From a bacterium (GTDB taxonomy: Bacteria > SZUA-182 > SZUA-191 > JAJRXT01), in assembly GCA_024277675.1 (NCBI GenBank), contig JAJRUS010000074.1, positions 1 through 32,024 on the forward strand: a stretch of 32,024 nt of DNA, written 5' to 3'. A model generated the notes under the pieces. That model saw nothing but the letters and a program-made list of their open reading frames with translations, ran no database searches and was not told the origin of the DNA. A program made the translations under genes and the position numbers. Positions 24,937-31,988 of this stretch are shown in pieces (positions within the stretch are counted from its first letter, which is position 1; the number at the start of each line of letters is the position of its first letter).

Positions 24937-27648
24937 ATGATTGAAGTCACTATAGATGATATTAAGCTAAAGGTTGAGGATAATACCACCATACTGGAAG
25001 TTGCCAACCAGGCCGGGATTTATATCCCTACTCTCTGTTACCATGCCAAGTTAGGACCTTTTGGGGCCTGCCGTATTTGTATGGTTGAAATAGACCCTGG
25101 AAATCGGTTGGTACCGGCCTGTATCACCAAGGTGATGAGAAACATGGCCATAAACACCAAAAACGAAAAGGTGCTCAAGGCCCGTAAGCATAATCTGGAA
25201 TTGCTGCTGGCCCGTCATCCCGCTGATTGTCTGGTTTGCGAGAAGGGTGGAGAGTGTGAATTGCAGACAGTGTGTTTTAAGTTGGGGGTATCCGGGGGTT
25301 TCCTACAGCCGCACAATCCCTTAGCCGAAATATTTGGAGTACAACAACTGGACGTGTCTATCGATGATACCCGCACTATCATCGAAAGGGATTTAAATAA
25401 ATGTATAATGTGTAAACGATGTATCCGTATCTGCCATGATGTGCAGGCATTGGGAGCAATTCAATTCTCCCGCCGCGGTTTTAAGATGGAGATGGGCACC
25501 TTCTTCGGTCGGGAAATGGAGTGTGAGTTCTGTGGTCAATGCGTAGATATCTGCCCGGTAGGCGCTATAATGAATAAGATGTCCAAATATCGGGCGCGGA
25601 TATGGCAGTTAAACCGGGTGTCCAGCATTTGTTCCTATTGCAGTGTAGGTTGTAGCTTATACCTGAATGTTAAAGCGGATAAAGTGGTCAAGGTCGATAC
25701 TGAGCTGGGTAAGGGTGTAAACGACGGCAATCTTTGCTATAAAGGGCGCTATGGTCAGATATTTGTAAACGATCCTCAGCGACTTACCTCCCCCATGATC
25801 AGGGATCAAAGCAATGGAAGATTGTTTGAAGCCACCTGGGAAGAAGCCCTGAAGTTGGTGGCTGACCGCTTAGGGCAGGTCAAGGCTGAATTTGGAGCTG
25901 AGAGTATAGCCGGTGTGGGTTCGGCTCGCTGCACCAATGAAGATAATTACTTATTTCAGAAATTGATGCGGGCGGTTATCGGCACCAATAACCTGGATAA
26001 CTGTACCCGCTTTGAACATGCGGCTACCCTTACTGCACTGGATGCTGTTCTGGGCTGGCCGGCAATGAGTAACTCCTTTGAAGATGTAGTGCATTCACCG
26101 GTCATGTTGGTGGTGGGGATTAATCCTACGGAAACCCACCCCGTATTCGGCATACAAATAAGAAGGGCCGCCAAAGAGGGTAACACCCGGTTAATTATGG
26201 TAGAACCCCGTAATACCAAGCTGGCCAGGTATGCCCGCCCATGGCTTCCCATTAAACCGGGCACTGATGTAGCCTTAATCTGTGGGATTATCCACCTGTT
26301 GATACAGGAAGATTTAATAGATAAAAAATTTATTGACCAATTTACGGAAGGCTTTGAAGAATTAAGTAAATCCGTAGAGCAATATACTCCGGCTCAGGTG
26401 GCCCGGATTACCGGACTTAAAAAGGAGCAGATAATTGAAGCGGCTCAAGTTTATGGGAAAGCCGAAACCGCTACCATAATCTATGGCGTGGGAGCCACTC
26501 AGCATACCTGGGGCACTGACCTGGTATATGCTCTTGCCAACCTGGCCCTGATAAGCGGCAACCTGGGCAAGCCCGGCGGGGGACTAAATCCGTTGCGGGG
26601 TCAGAATAACACCCAAGGTTCCTGTGATATGGGGATGTTGCCCGATTTTTATCCGGGCTATCAGCCGGTAGCGGATCAACAAGCCAGGGCCAGGCTGGAA
26701 AAACTCTGGGGAGTGGAGCTGCCCGCCCAGCCGGGGCTTGCCCAAACCCGGATGTTGCCTGCCATTGAGGAAGGTAAGCTCAAGGCGATGTATATAATGG
26801 GGGAAAATCCGGTATCATCCAACCCCGATCCGCAACAGGTACAAAAGACCTTGTCTAAACTGGATTTTTTGGTGGTACAGGATATATTTCCCAATGAAAT
26901 AAGCAATCAGGCCGATGTGGTACTGCCCGGCGCCAGCTTTGCGGAAAAGAACGGTACCTTTACCAATAGCGAAAGGCGAATCCAGCGGGTGCGTAAAGCT
27001 GTCGAACCCGTGGGCAACAGCTTGCCGGATTGGAAGATTATCTCTAAGTTGGCTAAGTATATGGGTTATGAAATGGATTATTATGGCCCGGTTCGAATTA
27101 TGGATGAGATTGCACAGGCAATTCCGATTTACGGTGGAATAAATTACCAGCGCCTGGAGGCGGGTGGAATTCAATGGCCTTGCACCACTACAGATCATGC
27201 GGGCAGTCCAATTTTATATGAAAACGGCTTTTCCAAAGGTAAGGCCCGGCTGGTACCCGTTGAATATAAGCCCCCGACAGAACTTAGCAGCCAGGAATAT
27301 CCTTATATACTACTTACCGGAAAGTGGCTGTTCCATTATCATACCGGTATGCTCACCAAAAGAGAAGAGGCTTTGATGGGGGTGCCTGAGGCGGGGGTAG
27401 TAGAAATAAGCCGGCAAGATGCCGACAAAATAGGGGTTTCTGAAGGTGATCCGGTAATATTAAAATCCAGGTACGGACAGATTGAGCTAATGGCCCAGCT
27501 AGGCGAAAGTTGTCCGGCAGGTACCCTGTTTGTACCGGTACACTTTCAGCAGGCTTATGCCAATGCCTTACTGACCCCCAACCTGGATGCTGCCAGCCAC
27601 ACCCCGGAACTTAAAATGTGTCCGGTGGATATCATCCCCAAAAAGTAA
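24937..27648 (+). CDS. NuoG/formate-dehydrogenase-like molybdopterin oxidoreductase with Glu at the Mo-ligand position
   Basis: This 903-residue protein combines a complete NuoG-type N-terminus with a molybdopterin domain. Clusters in order are [2Fe-2S] (C34, C45, C48, C62), the His-Cys cluster (H94, C98, C101, C107), two [4Fe-4S] (C156/159/162/166 and C196/199/202/206), and the Mo-domain [4Fe-4S] (C232, C235, C239, C267). The catalytic domain strongly resembles FdhF-type formate dehydrogenases, including RGQNNTQGSCDMG with the conserved Arg554. However, the Cys/Sec of FdhF (RVUH) is replaced by Glu360 (TRFEH, codon GAA at 26014-26016), with the following His kept. Formate oxidation is therefore doubtful. 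It probably exchanges electrons with NuoEF, and NuoH may anchor it. Confidence 0.9.
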   Translation: MIEVTIDDIKLKVEDNTTILEVANQAGIYIPTLCYHAKLGPFGACRICMVEIDPGNRLVPACITKVMRNMAINTKNEKVLKARKHNLELLLARHPADCLVCEKGGECELQTVCFKLGVSGGFLQPHNPLAEIFGVQQLDVSIDDTRTIIERDLNKCIMCKRCIRICHDVQALGAIQFSRRGFKMEMGTFFGREMECEFCGQCVDICPVGAIMNKMSKYRARIWQLNRVSSICSYCSVGCSLYLNVKADKVVKVDTELGKGVNDGNLCYKGRYGQIFVNDPQRLTSPMIRDQSNGRLFEATWEEALKLVADRLGQVKAEFGAESIAGVGSARCTNEDNYLFQKLMRAVIGTNNLDNCTRFEHAATLTALDAVLGWPAMSNSFEDVVHSPVMLVVGINPTETHPVFGIQIRRAAKEGNTRLIMVEPRNTKLARYARPWLPIKPGTDVALICGIIHLLIQEDLIDKKFIDQFTEGFEELSKSVEQYTPAQVARITGLKKEQIIEAAQVYGKAETATIIYGVGATQHTWGTDLVYALANLALISGNLGKPGGGLNPLRGQNNTQGSCDMGMLPDFYPGYQPVADQQARARLEKLWGVELPAQPGLAQTRMLPAIEEGKLKAMYIMGENPVSSNPDPQQVQKTLSKLDFLVVQDIFPNEISNQADVVLPGASFAEKNGTFTNSERRIQRVRKAVEPVGNSLPDWKIISKLAKYMGYEMDYYGPVRIMDEIAQAIPIYGGINYQRLEAGGIQWPCTTTDHAGSPILYENGFSKGKARLVPVEYKPPTELSSQEYPYILLTGKWLFHYHTGMLTKREEALMGVPEAGVVEISRQDADKIGVSEGDPVILKSRYGQIELMAQLGESCPAGTLFVPVHFQQAYANALLTPNLDAASHTPELKMCPVDIIPKK

Positions 27649-27745
27649 TCCGGCCGCTTAGGGATCGTCACAAAATAAGTGTTACACAAAATTGCGCTGG
27701 ATTTTACCGGCCCAGAACCCACCTGTCTGAAACTTAAAAACTCGG

Positions 27746-28690
27746 TTACACCAATACCCTTTTGGGCCTGAAGGCTATTTTGTGCCTTTCGGGAGTATGT
27801 GCCCGGACAAAATCCAGGCTGGATTCACCGATTGCCAATAGCTTGCCGGCACAGTTATACAGGCGTACCTTCGCCCCCTGGGCTATCGCTTCGGAGGAGA
27901 CAGCTAATATTCCGCTTACCAGTACCGGAGACCCAAGCCCCACCCGGTGAGTTGATTCCTCGTCGATAGTTATTGCCGGTAAGTGTGCCAGTATCTGATC
28001 CAGGGCATATAGCTTTTCCATCAATCGGTCTTCCGCTATCAGCTTTGGCAATTCAGCCAGCAAAACGGCCTGTTCGATAGTAAACTGCCCGCATCTGGTG
28101 CGCACCAGTTTATGTAAATGGGCGCCACAGCCCAGCAGTTCCCCCACGTCGGCACACAAGGTGCGCATATAGGTGCCCTTGGAGCAGCTCACGTCCAGGG
28201 TAATCAGCGGTAACTCCATCGATACCAGTTTCAGACTATGAATTACTACCCGCCGCGGCTTACGTTCCACCCATTGACCCTGGCGAGCCAGTTGATAGAG
28301 GCGCTTACCATTATGCTTGCAGGCTGAATACATGGGCGGTATCTGCTCTATCTGCCCGATGAAACGCTGAATGATCTGGCGAACAGCCGCCTGGGTAACC
28401 CCCCGCCAATCTTTCGTTTCAAGTATTTGACCGCCGGCATCCTGGGTGTCGGTGGTTTCCCCAAGCTTAGCTATCAGATGATATTCCTTATCGGCTTCCA
28501 GCAAATATTGTGACATACGGGTAGCTTTACCTATACAAATGGGCAATACGCCTGATGCATCGGGATCCAGCGTGCCGGTATGCCCCACCTTCTTGGCTTT
28601 GAGCAACTTGCGAACCCGGTCTACCGCATCATGGGAGGTAATGCCCGGGGGTTTGTTTATATTCAGCGCTCCGTAAATACCATTCTTCAT
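27746..28690 (-). CDS. truB: tRNA pseudouridine(55) synthase TruB
   Basis: TruB makes pseudouridine 55 in the T-loop of tRNAs. The start chosen gives 314 residues, opening with MKNGIYGALNINKPPGITSH. GGAG lies six bases before this ATG, which is why it is preferred over an ATG four codons upstream (28702). The catalytic Asp42 lies in GHTGTLDPDASGVLPI. Later motifs are YSACKHNGKRLYQLAR and CSKGTYMRTLCADVG, with a PUA-like tail. Usual partners such as rbfA, infB and ribF are not adjacent. Confidence 0.95.
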   Translation of the reverse strand: MKNGIYGALNINKPPGITSHDAVDRVRKLLKAKKVGHTGTLDPDASGVLPICIGKATRMSQYLLEADKEYHLIAKLGETTDTQDAGGQILETKDWRGVTQAAVRQIIQRFIGQIEQIPPMYSACKHNGKRLYQLARQGQWVERKPRRVVIHSLKLVSMELPLITLDVSCSKGTYMRTLCADVGELLGCGAHLHKLVRTRCGQFTIEQAVLLAELPKLIAEDRLMEKLYALDQILAHLPAITIDEESTHRVGLGSPVLVSGILAVSSEAIAQGAKVRLYNCAGKLLAIGESSLDFVRAHTPERHKIAFRPKRVLV

Positions 28691-28761
28691 GTGCAACTCC
28701 ATTTATTGGTAATCTCCGACATGCTCCTGGCAAGTTAAGCGATCATTCGGCCGCTCATAAG

Positions 28762-28778
28762 ACCCGACCTGATCGGGT
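28762..28778 (-). terminator. Weak terminator-like hairpin after the Crp/Fnr gene
   Basis: On the minus strand ACCCGA-TCAGG-TCGGGT forms a 6-bp stem that overlaps the TAA stop of the regulator gene. Only CTTATG follows, so the T tract is poor. It may attenuate read-through into truB. Confidence 0.35.
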
Positions 28779-29473
28779 TAATCATATTTGGCGCCGCTTG
28801 CCATTTCATTAAGCATATCCAGCTCTAAAATGATTATTATGTTTCCTTTAACCTGTATAATTCCAGCCTGTTTCAGTTTTCTAAAGGTACGGGACAGGGT
28901 CTCGCTGATAGTACCCAACCTTGAAGCTAATTGGGTTTTGCTGGCGTCTAATTGCAGCTCTATTCCCTGTTCAGTCGGTTGTCCGGTTTGCTGCGACTGT
29001 TCTATTAAATATCGGGCCAGGCGGGACGAGACATCTTTTAATGATAACTCCTCCACCAATCGATTGAATTTCCTTAATAACTTCGACAAGGTGGCCAGCA
29101 TGTTCAAACTTAATTGTGGGTTCTGTTTGATTAAGCATAAAAAATCTTCCTTGGGCAGATAAATCAACCGGGTCAGGCTGGTTGTTTCGGCAAAGGCCGG
29201 ATAACGCCCGCCTGAAAACATGACTGCCTCCGCAAAGGTCTCAGTGGGGTTTACAATATGCAATATCTGCTCTTTGCCTTCGGGAGAGATTTTATACAAT
29301 TTTACCTGGCCTGAAGCTACAATATAAAAGCCGGTAGCTTCTTTGCCCTCAGCGAAAATAAGTTGCCCCTTAGCATATTGCTTAGCCCCCGCAATGGCTT
29401 GTATCTGGGACAACTCAGCCTCGGTGAGGCCGGAAAACAAAAAACAGCTTTTTAGCGCTTGACTTAAATCCAT
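28778..29473 (-). CDS. Crp/Fnr-family transcriptional regulator
   Basis: This 231-residue regulator has an N-terminal cyclic-nucleotide-binding fold (GQLIFAEGKEATGFYIVASG near 36-55, then FAEAVMFSGGRYPAFAE near 89-105), a long dimer helix, and a C-terminal Crp-type helix-turn-helix (KTQLASRLGTISETLSRTFR). The effector loop resembles DNR-type members rather than cAMP-binding Crp. The Cys set that holds the Fnr [4Fe-4S] cluster is missing. The effector is therefore unknown. It is divergent from the microcompartment operon, with 222 bases between, and is a natural candidate to control it. The ATG lacks a ribosome binding site. Confidence 0.92.
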   Translation of the reverse strand: MDLSQALKSCFLFSGLTEAELSQIQAIAGAKQYAKGQLIFAEGKEATGFYIVASGQVKLYKISPEGKEQILHIVNPTETFAEAVMFSGGRYPAFAETTSLTRLIYLPKEDFLCLIKQNPQLSLNMLATLSKLLRKFNRLVEELSLKDVSSRLARYLIEQSQQTGQPTEQGIELQLDASKTQLASRLGTISETLSRTFRKLKQAGIIQVKGNIIIILELDMLNEMASGAKYD

Positions 29474-29479
29474 TATAGA

Positions 29480-29508
29480 TTCATACCATTTTTATTTAAG
29501 TTACACAA
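29480..29508 (-). promoter_or_regulatory. Candidate promoter of the Crp/Fnr gene
   Basis: On the minus strand TTGTGT (29508-29503) and TATGAA (29485-29480) are 17 bases apart, with TG giving an extended -10. Transcription would start almost at the ATG (29473), and no ribosome binding site is seen, so a leaderless transcript is possible. The -35 coincides with one arm of the inverted repeat at 29503-29532. Confidence 0.4.
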
Positions 29509-29532
29509 GGTCTTATTAACGCAATATTGTGT
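29503..29532. promoter_or_regulatory. Inverted repeat in the divergent regulator/microcompartment region
   Basis: ACACAA (29503-29508) is repeated inverted as TTGTGT (29527-29532) with 18 bases between. One arm overlaps the candidate -35 of the regulator gene. TGTG-type arms suit Crp/Fnr proteins, but the spacing is much wider than a standard 6-base Crp-site spacer. This is a candidate operator only. Confidence 0.3.
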
Positions 29533-29560
29533 TCGGGTATATATTTGGGGTTAATAATGC

Positions 29561-29587
29561 TTGACACTATTGGGATAATTTTATACC
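29561..29587 (+). promoter_or_regulatory. Promoter of the microcompartment operon
   Basis: A perfect -35, TTGACA (29561-29566), is followed 15 bases later by TATACC (29582-29587), a moderate -10. The leader would be about 100 bases and AT-rich. The short spacer suggests help from an activator, plausibly the divergent Crp/Fnr protein (inference). Confidence 0.5.
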
Positions 29588-29695
29588 ATCTCAAACAGGT
29601 GAAAGCTATAAGCTACTTAAAAATAATAAAAAAATCATTTAAATAGTTAGCTGAAAATTTTTAGAAAGAAACCTTTATTCGAGGAGGTCTGGTAA

Positions 29696-29986
29696 ATGGC
29701 AGAAGCATTGGGTATGATAGAAACCAGGGGATTTGCCGCTATGGTAGAGGCATCGGATGCTATGGTGAAGGCCGCCAAGGTGGAATTGGTGGGCTATGAA
29801 AAGATTGGCGGAGGTCTTGTAACCGCAGTTGTCAGAGGGGATGTGGCGGCAGTCAAGGCGGCAGTGGATGCGGGTTCCCGTGGCGCCGAGCAGGTTGGCG
29901 AGGTGGTTTCAGTGCATGTGATTCCCAGACCCCATGTTAATGTGGATCAGGTGTTGCCCCTGGGCCGGCCCAACGCCAGCAAATAG
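29696..29986 (+). CDS. Bacterial microcompartment hexameric shell protein (BMC-H)
   Basis: This 96-residue protein is a single BMC domain of the PduA/EutM/CcmK type. It opens with [23 protein letters not shown] and contains [23 protein letters not shown] and VHVIPRPH, all diagnostic. Such proteins form hexamers that tile the facets of a protein organelle and carry a central pore. GAGGAGG lies nine bases upstream of the ATG. It is paired with a vertex protein downstream, but no cargo enzyme or signature aldehyde dehydrogenase is present in this window. Confidence 0.97.
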   Translation: MAEALGMIETRGFAAMVEASDAMVKAAKVELVGYEKIGGGLVTAVVRGDVAAVKAAVDAGSRGAEQVGEVVSVHVIPRPHVNVDQVLPLGRPNASK

Positions 29987-29998
29987 GCCGCATCAAAT

Positions 29999-30049
29999 TA
30001 AGGGCGCCTTGATCTTAAACGGAAATTCTAATTTTTCAAGGCGCCCTTA
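29999..30049 (+). repeat. 14-bp perfect inverted repeat between the two shell genes
   Basis: Bases 29999-30012 pair perfectly with 30036-30049 around a 23-base loop. The GC-rich core is GGGCGCC/GGCGCCC. It begins 12 bases after the BMC-H stop and ends 13 bases before the next ATG. The weak T tract (TTATTTCT) suggests a leaky terminator or an mRNA 3'-end stabiliser that would favour BMC-H over the vertex protein. Confidence 0.75.
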
Positions 30050-30062
30050 TTTCTAAGGAGTA

Positions 30063-30398
30063 ATGTTAGCTATGTTTTTGGGCCGAGTGGTAGGCACCGT
30101 GGTATCCAGCCAGAAGGTGAGCAGCCTGACCGGGCTAAAGCTGTTGTCGGTGAAGCAATTGGATGTTTCGGGCCGGGAAAAGGATTCCTATGTGGTGGCG
30201 GTGGATACGGTGGACGCCAATGTAGGGGAAATTGTGCTCTATGCTACCGGCAGCGCCGCCCGACAAAGTGATCGCACCAACAACAAACCGGTGGATGCAG
30301 CCATCATGGCCATTGTGGATACCTGGGAGCTTGAGGGCCGGGTGATTTATCAGAAGGAGCAGGCTGGTCAACCCGAACAATTCAACCCAATGGGATAG
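30063..30398 (+). CDS. Bacterial microcompartment vertex protein (EutN/CcmL family)
   Basis: This 111-residue protein belongs to the pentameric BMC-P family, which caps the shell vertices. Visible motifs are FLGRVVGTVVSSQK, LTGLKLLSVKQLD, VAVDTVDANVGEIVLYATGS and AIVDTWELEGR. AAGGAG lies only two bases before the first ATG and 11 before a second in-frame ATG (30072). The second gives the more usual MFLGRVVG start, so the start is uncertain. Only a few copies per shell are needed, which fits the strong hairpin that separates it from BMC-H. Confidence 0.95.
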   Translation: MLAMFLGRVVGTVVSSQKVSSLTGLKLLSVKQLDVSGREKDSYVVAVDTVDANVGEIVLYATGSAARQSDRTNNKPVDAAIMAIVDTWELEGRVIYQKEQAGQPEQFNPMG

Positions 30399-30415
30399 TA
30401 GGGAAATATTTCTAA

Positions 30416-30610
30416 GTGAAATTTAGTGAGTTGGGCAGGTTGTTGGAACGAAGTGGATTTACACTGATAAAAGCGAAAGGCTCAATCTGCTATTATAGTA
30501 AAGCGAATTTCGATAAATTAATTCGAGTTGATTATCATGGTTCTAAAGAGATTCCCACCGGAACCTGTCGGGCGATTTTAAAAGCTGCCGGGATAGGCCA
30601 AAAGAGGTGA
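30416..30610 (+). CDS. HicA-like toxin, divergent or inactive
   Basis: This 64-residue double-stranded-RNA-binding-fold protein resembles HicA mRNA interferases: ELGRLLERSGFTLIKAKGS at the start and HGSKEIPTGTCRAILKAAGI at the end. The catalytic His that normally follows KGS is replaced by Ile24 (codon ATC at 30485-30487). The His in DYHGSKE remains. It may be a different subfamily or a dead toxin. The start is GTG, with AGGGA 11 bases upstream. Its partner lies seven bases downstream, the usual hicA-hicB order. Confidence 0.72.
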   Translation: MKFSELGRLLERSGFTLIKAKGSICYYSKANFDKLIRVDYHGSKEIPTGTCRAILKAAGIGQKR

Positions 30611-30617
30611 GTAATTT

Positions 30618-30866
30618 ATGCTCGACTTACCATATTCTTTAACCATAGAAGCCACCGAAGACCCTGATTTTTTCGGCTTTTACTCACCGGATTTGAAAGG
30701 CTTCAGCGGGGTGGGGCACTCGGTAGAAGATTGTCTTTATAAAGCCAAGTGGGGTATGCAAGAACATATAAGCTTGTTAAAGGAGCAGGGACTTCTTGTT
30801 CCTCCTGAAAATCCACTTCCCATAGTGGTTATTCAAAATGAACGGCAGTTGGAGCCGGTTTCATAG
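30618..30866 (+). CDS. HicB-like antitoxin
   Basis: This 82-residue protein has the partial RNase H-like HicB fold: YSLTIEATEDPDFFGFYSPD, LKGFSGVGHSVEDCLYKAKWG, then LLVPPENPLPIVV. Members neutralise HicA and often bind their own promoter through an added C-terminal DNA-binding domain. That domain is absent here, since the protein ends at VIQNERQLEPVS. GAGGTGA lies upstream of the ATG. The pair follows the microcompartment operon by only 17 bases and could be read from the same transcript. Confidence 0.78.
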   Translation: MLDLPYSLTIEATEDPDFFGFYSPDLKGFSGVGHSVEDCLYKAKWGMQEHISLLKEQGLLVPPENPLPIVVIQNERQLEPVS

Positions 30867-30884
30867 AGTGTCTGAAGCAGGAAA

Positions 30885-31060
30885 ATTAAATACTGTGACC
30901 CGGTGGTTGAGGAAGTAAGAGCACGGGGGCGGCAGCTGACAGCTCGTCTGGGCAATGTCCAAAGATATTGGAGATGCTCCAAGAGCGGGCTAAAGAGAAC
31001 CCTGGCCGACAAGTAAACCAAGTGCGGGTGGTAGCCCCTTCCCAGGCCGTAAATGAGTGA
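30885..31060 (+). pseudogene. Frameshifted small gene
   Basis: One frame reads KYCDPVVEEVRARGRQLTAR then LGN, and after a single-base shift near 30955 the next frame reads KILEMLQERAKENPGRQ and then VVAPSQAVNE with a TGA at 31058-31060. Joined, these resemble the 60-70-residue DPxVEEVR-type proteins often found in Firmicute and other genomes beside HicAB or PIN genes. The codon where ATG is expected is ATT (30885-30887), with GGA just upstream. It therefore carries both a lost start and a frameshift. Confidence 0.6.
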
Positions 31061-31145
31061 CGGTAATTGCGCCCTGTTTTCGCAGAAAAGCTTTATGTAG
31101 CTAAGACGCTGCACATTAAACAACCATTGTCGGTAGAGGTACCCG

Positions 31146-31874
31146 GTGGAATTTTCGGAAGAGGAGATAAAATTTATTCAATTCTGTGTCGACATTGATG
31201 AACTTTCTTGCAAGGATACTGGCTGTCCGCAGATGCATCAGTGTGATTTTGAAAGAAAGAACTATTACTGCACCAGCATTCCATCAACAATGAGGAATTC
31301 AAAGGAGCTTTCTCAGGAGCAGCGATCAATTATAAGCTTCTTTTGTCATGACCCCAGGTGGACAGATGACTGTAAAATCCCCCCTTGGCGCAAGCGCTGC
31401 CCAAACTATAGCTTCTGTAACGATGAGTGGGTATGTAAAAAACTCTTAGAGAAGCTGGAACTTCCTATCCCAGAAAACTTGAAACGTCCAGTTCTAAAAG
31501 ATCAACGAATCCTTGAACATGAAATCAAAAAAATCATTCTTAACAACTTTAGCGAGATAGACTGGAAACTAGATGAATCTGTAACCTACTATGCACACGA
31601 GGAGGTTATTCGGACTGGCCGCGTTGACATCCTTCTTAAAGGAGCCAAAACTCTTTATGTAGTGGAGCTAAAGGGCGGGATTGCAACAAGGGAGCATGTG
31701 GGTCAGTTGCTCAGTTACGTGGGATGCTACAGAGAAAATCTTCCCACAGGTATTGAGGCGGTAAAGGGTATCCTGCTTGCGAATGATATGGATGCCAACT
31801 GTAAAATGGCTATAGATGCTTGTGAGGCCATAGAGTTCCGAAAACTTATTCTCAAGGTGGAGATATCGCTATAA
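31146..31874 (+). CDS. Cys-rich protein with PD-(D/E)XK nuclease-like C-terminus
   Basis: This 242-residue protein has ten cysteines in its first 97 residues, arranged as two similar modules (FC-x-D...C-K...C-P-x4-C...C at 13-42 and 66-97). These probably bind zinc or an iron-sulfur cluster. From about 120 on, GRVDILLKGAKTLYVVELKGG gives the D...ExK core of PD-(D/E)XK nucleases, and REHVGQLLSYVGCYREN then GILLAND match the tail of the NucS/DUF91 type. The start is GTG with AGAGGT upstream. It lies among toxin-antitoxin genes and debris, so a defence or DNA-repair role is plausible but unproven. Confidence 0.7.
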   Translation: MEFSEEEIKFIQFCVDIDELSCKDTGCPQMHQCDFERKNYYCTSIPSTMRNSKELSQEQRSIISFFCHDPRWTDDCKIPPWRKRCPNYSFCNDEWVCKKLLEKLELPIPENLKRPVLKDQRILEHEIKKIILNNFSEIDWKLDESVTYYAHEEVIRTGRVDILLKGAKTLYVVELKGGIATREHVGQLLSYVGCYRENLPTGIEAVKGILLANDMDANCKMAIDACEAIEFRKLILKVEISL

Positions 31875-31928
31875 CCAATCTCTTTATAACGGGCCGTTGC
31901 CCAAATCGTTTTATTTAGCCTATAAATA

Positions 31929-31937
31929 TGATACAAT
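31929..31937 (+). promoter_or_regulatory. Extended -10 promoter element near the right edge
   Basis: TGATACAAT is an extended -10 with one mismatch in the hexamer. The -35 region 17 bases upstream is weak. It points toward the gene starting at 31989. Confidence 0.4.
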
Positions 31938-31988
31938 AGAGGGGTGAGAAGTCAAGTTATATCAGCATAAGATAAGGAGATAATACCT

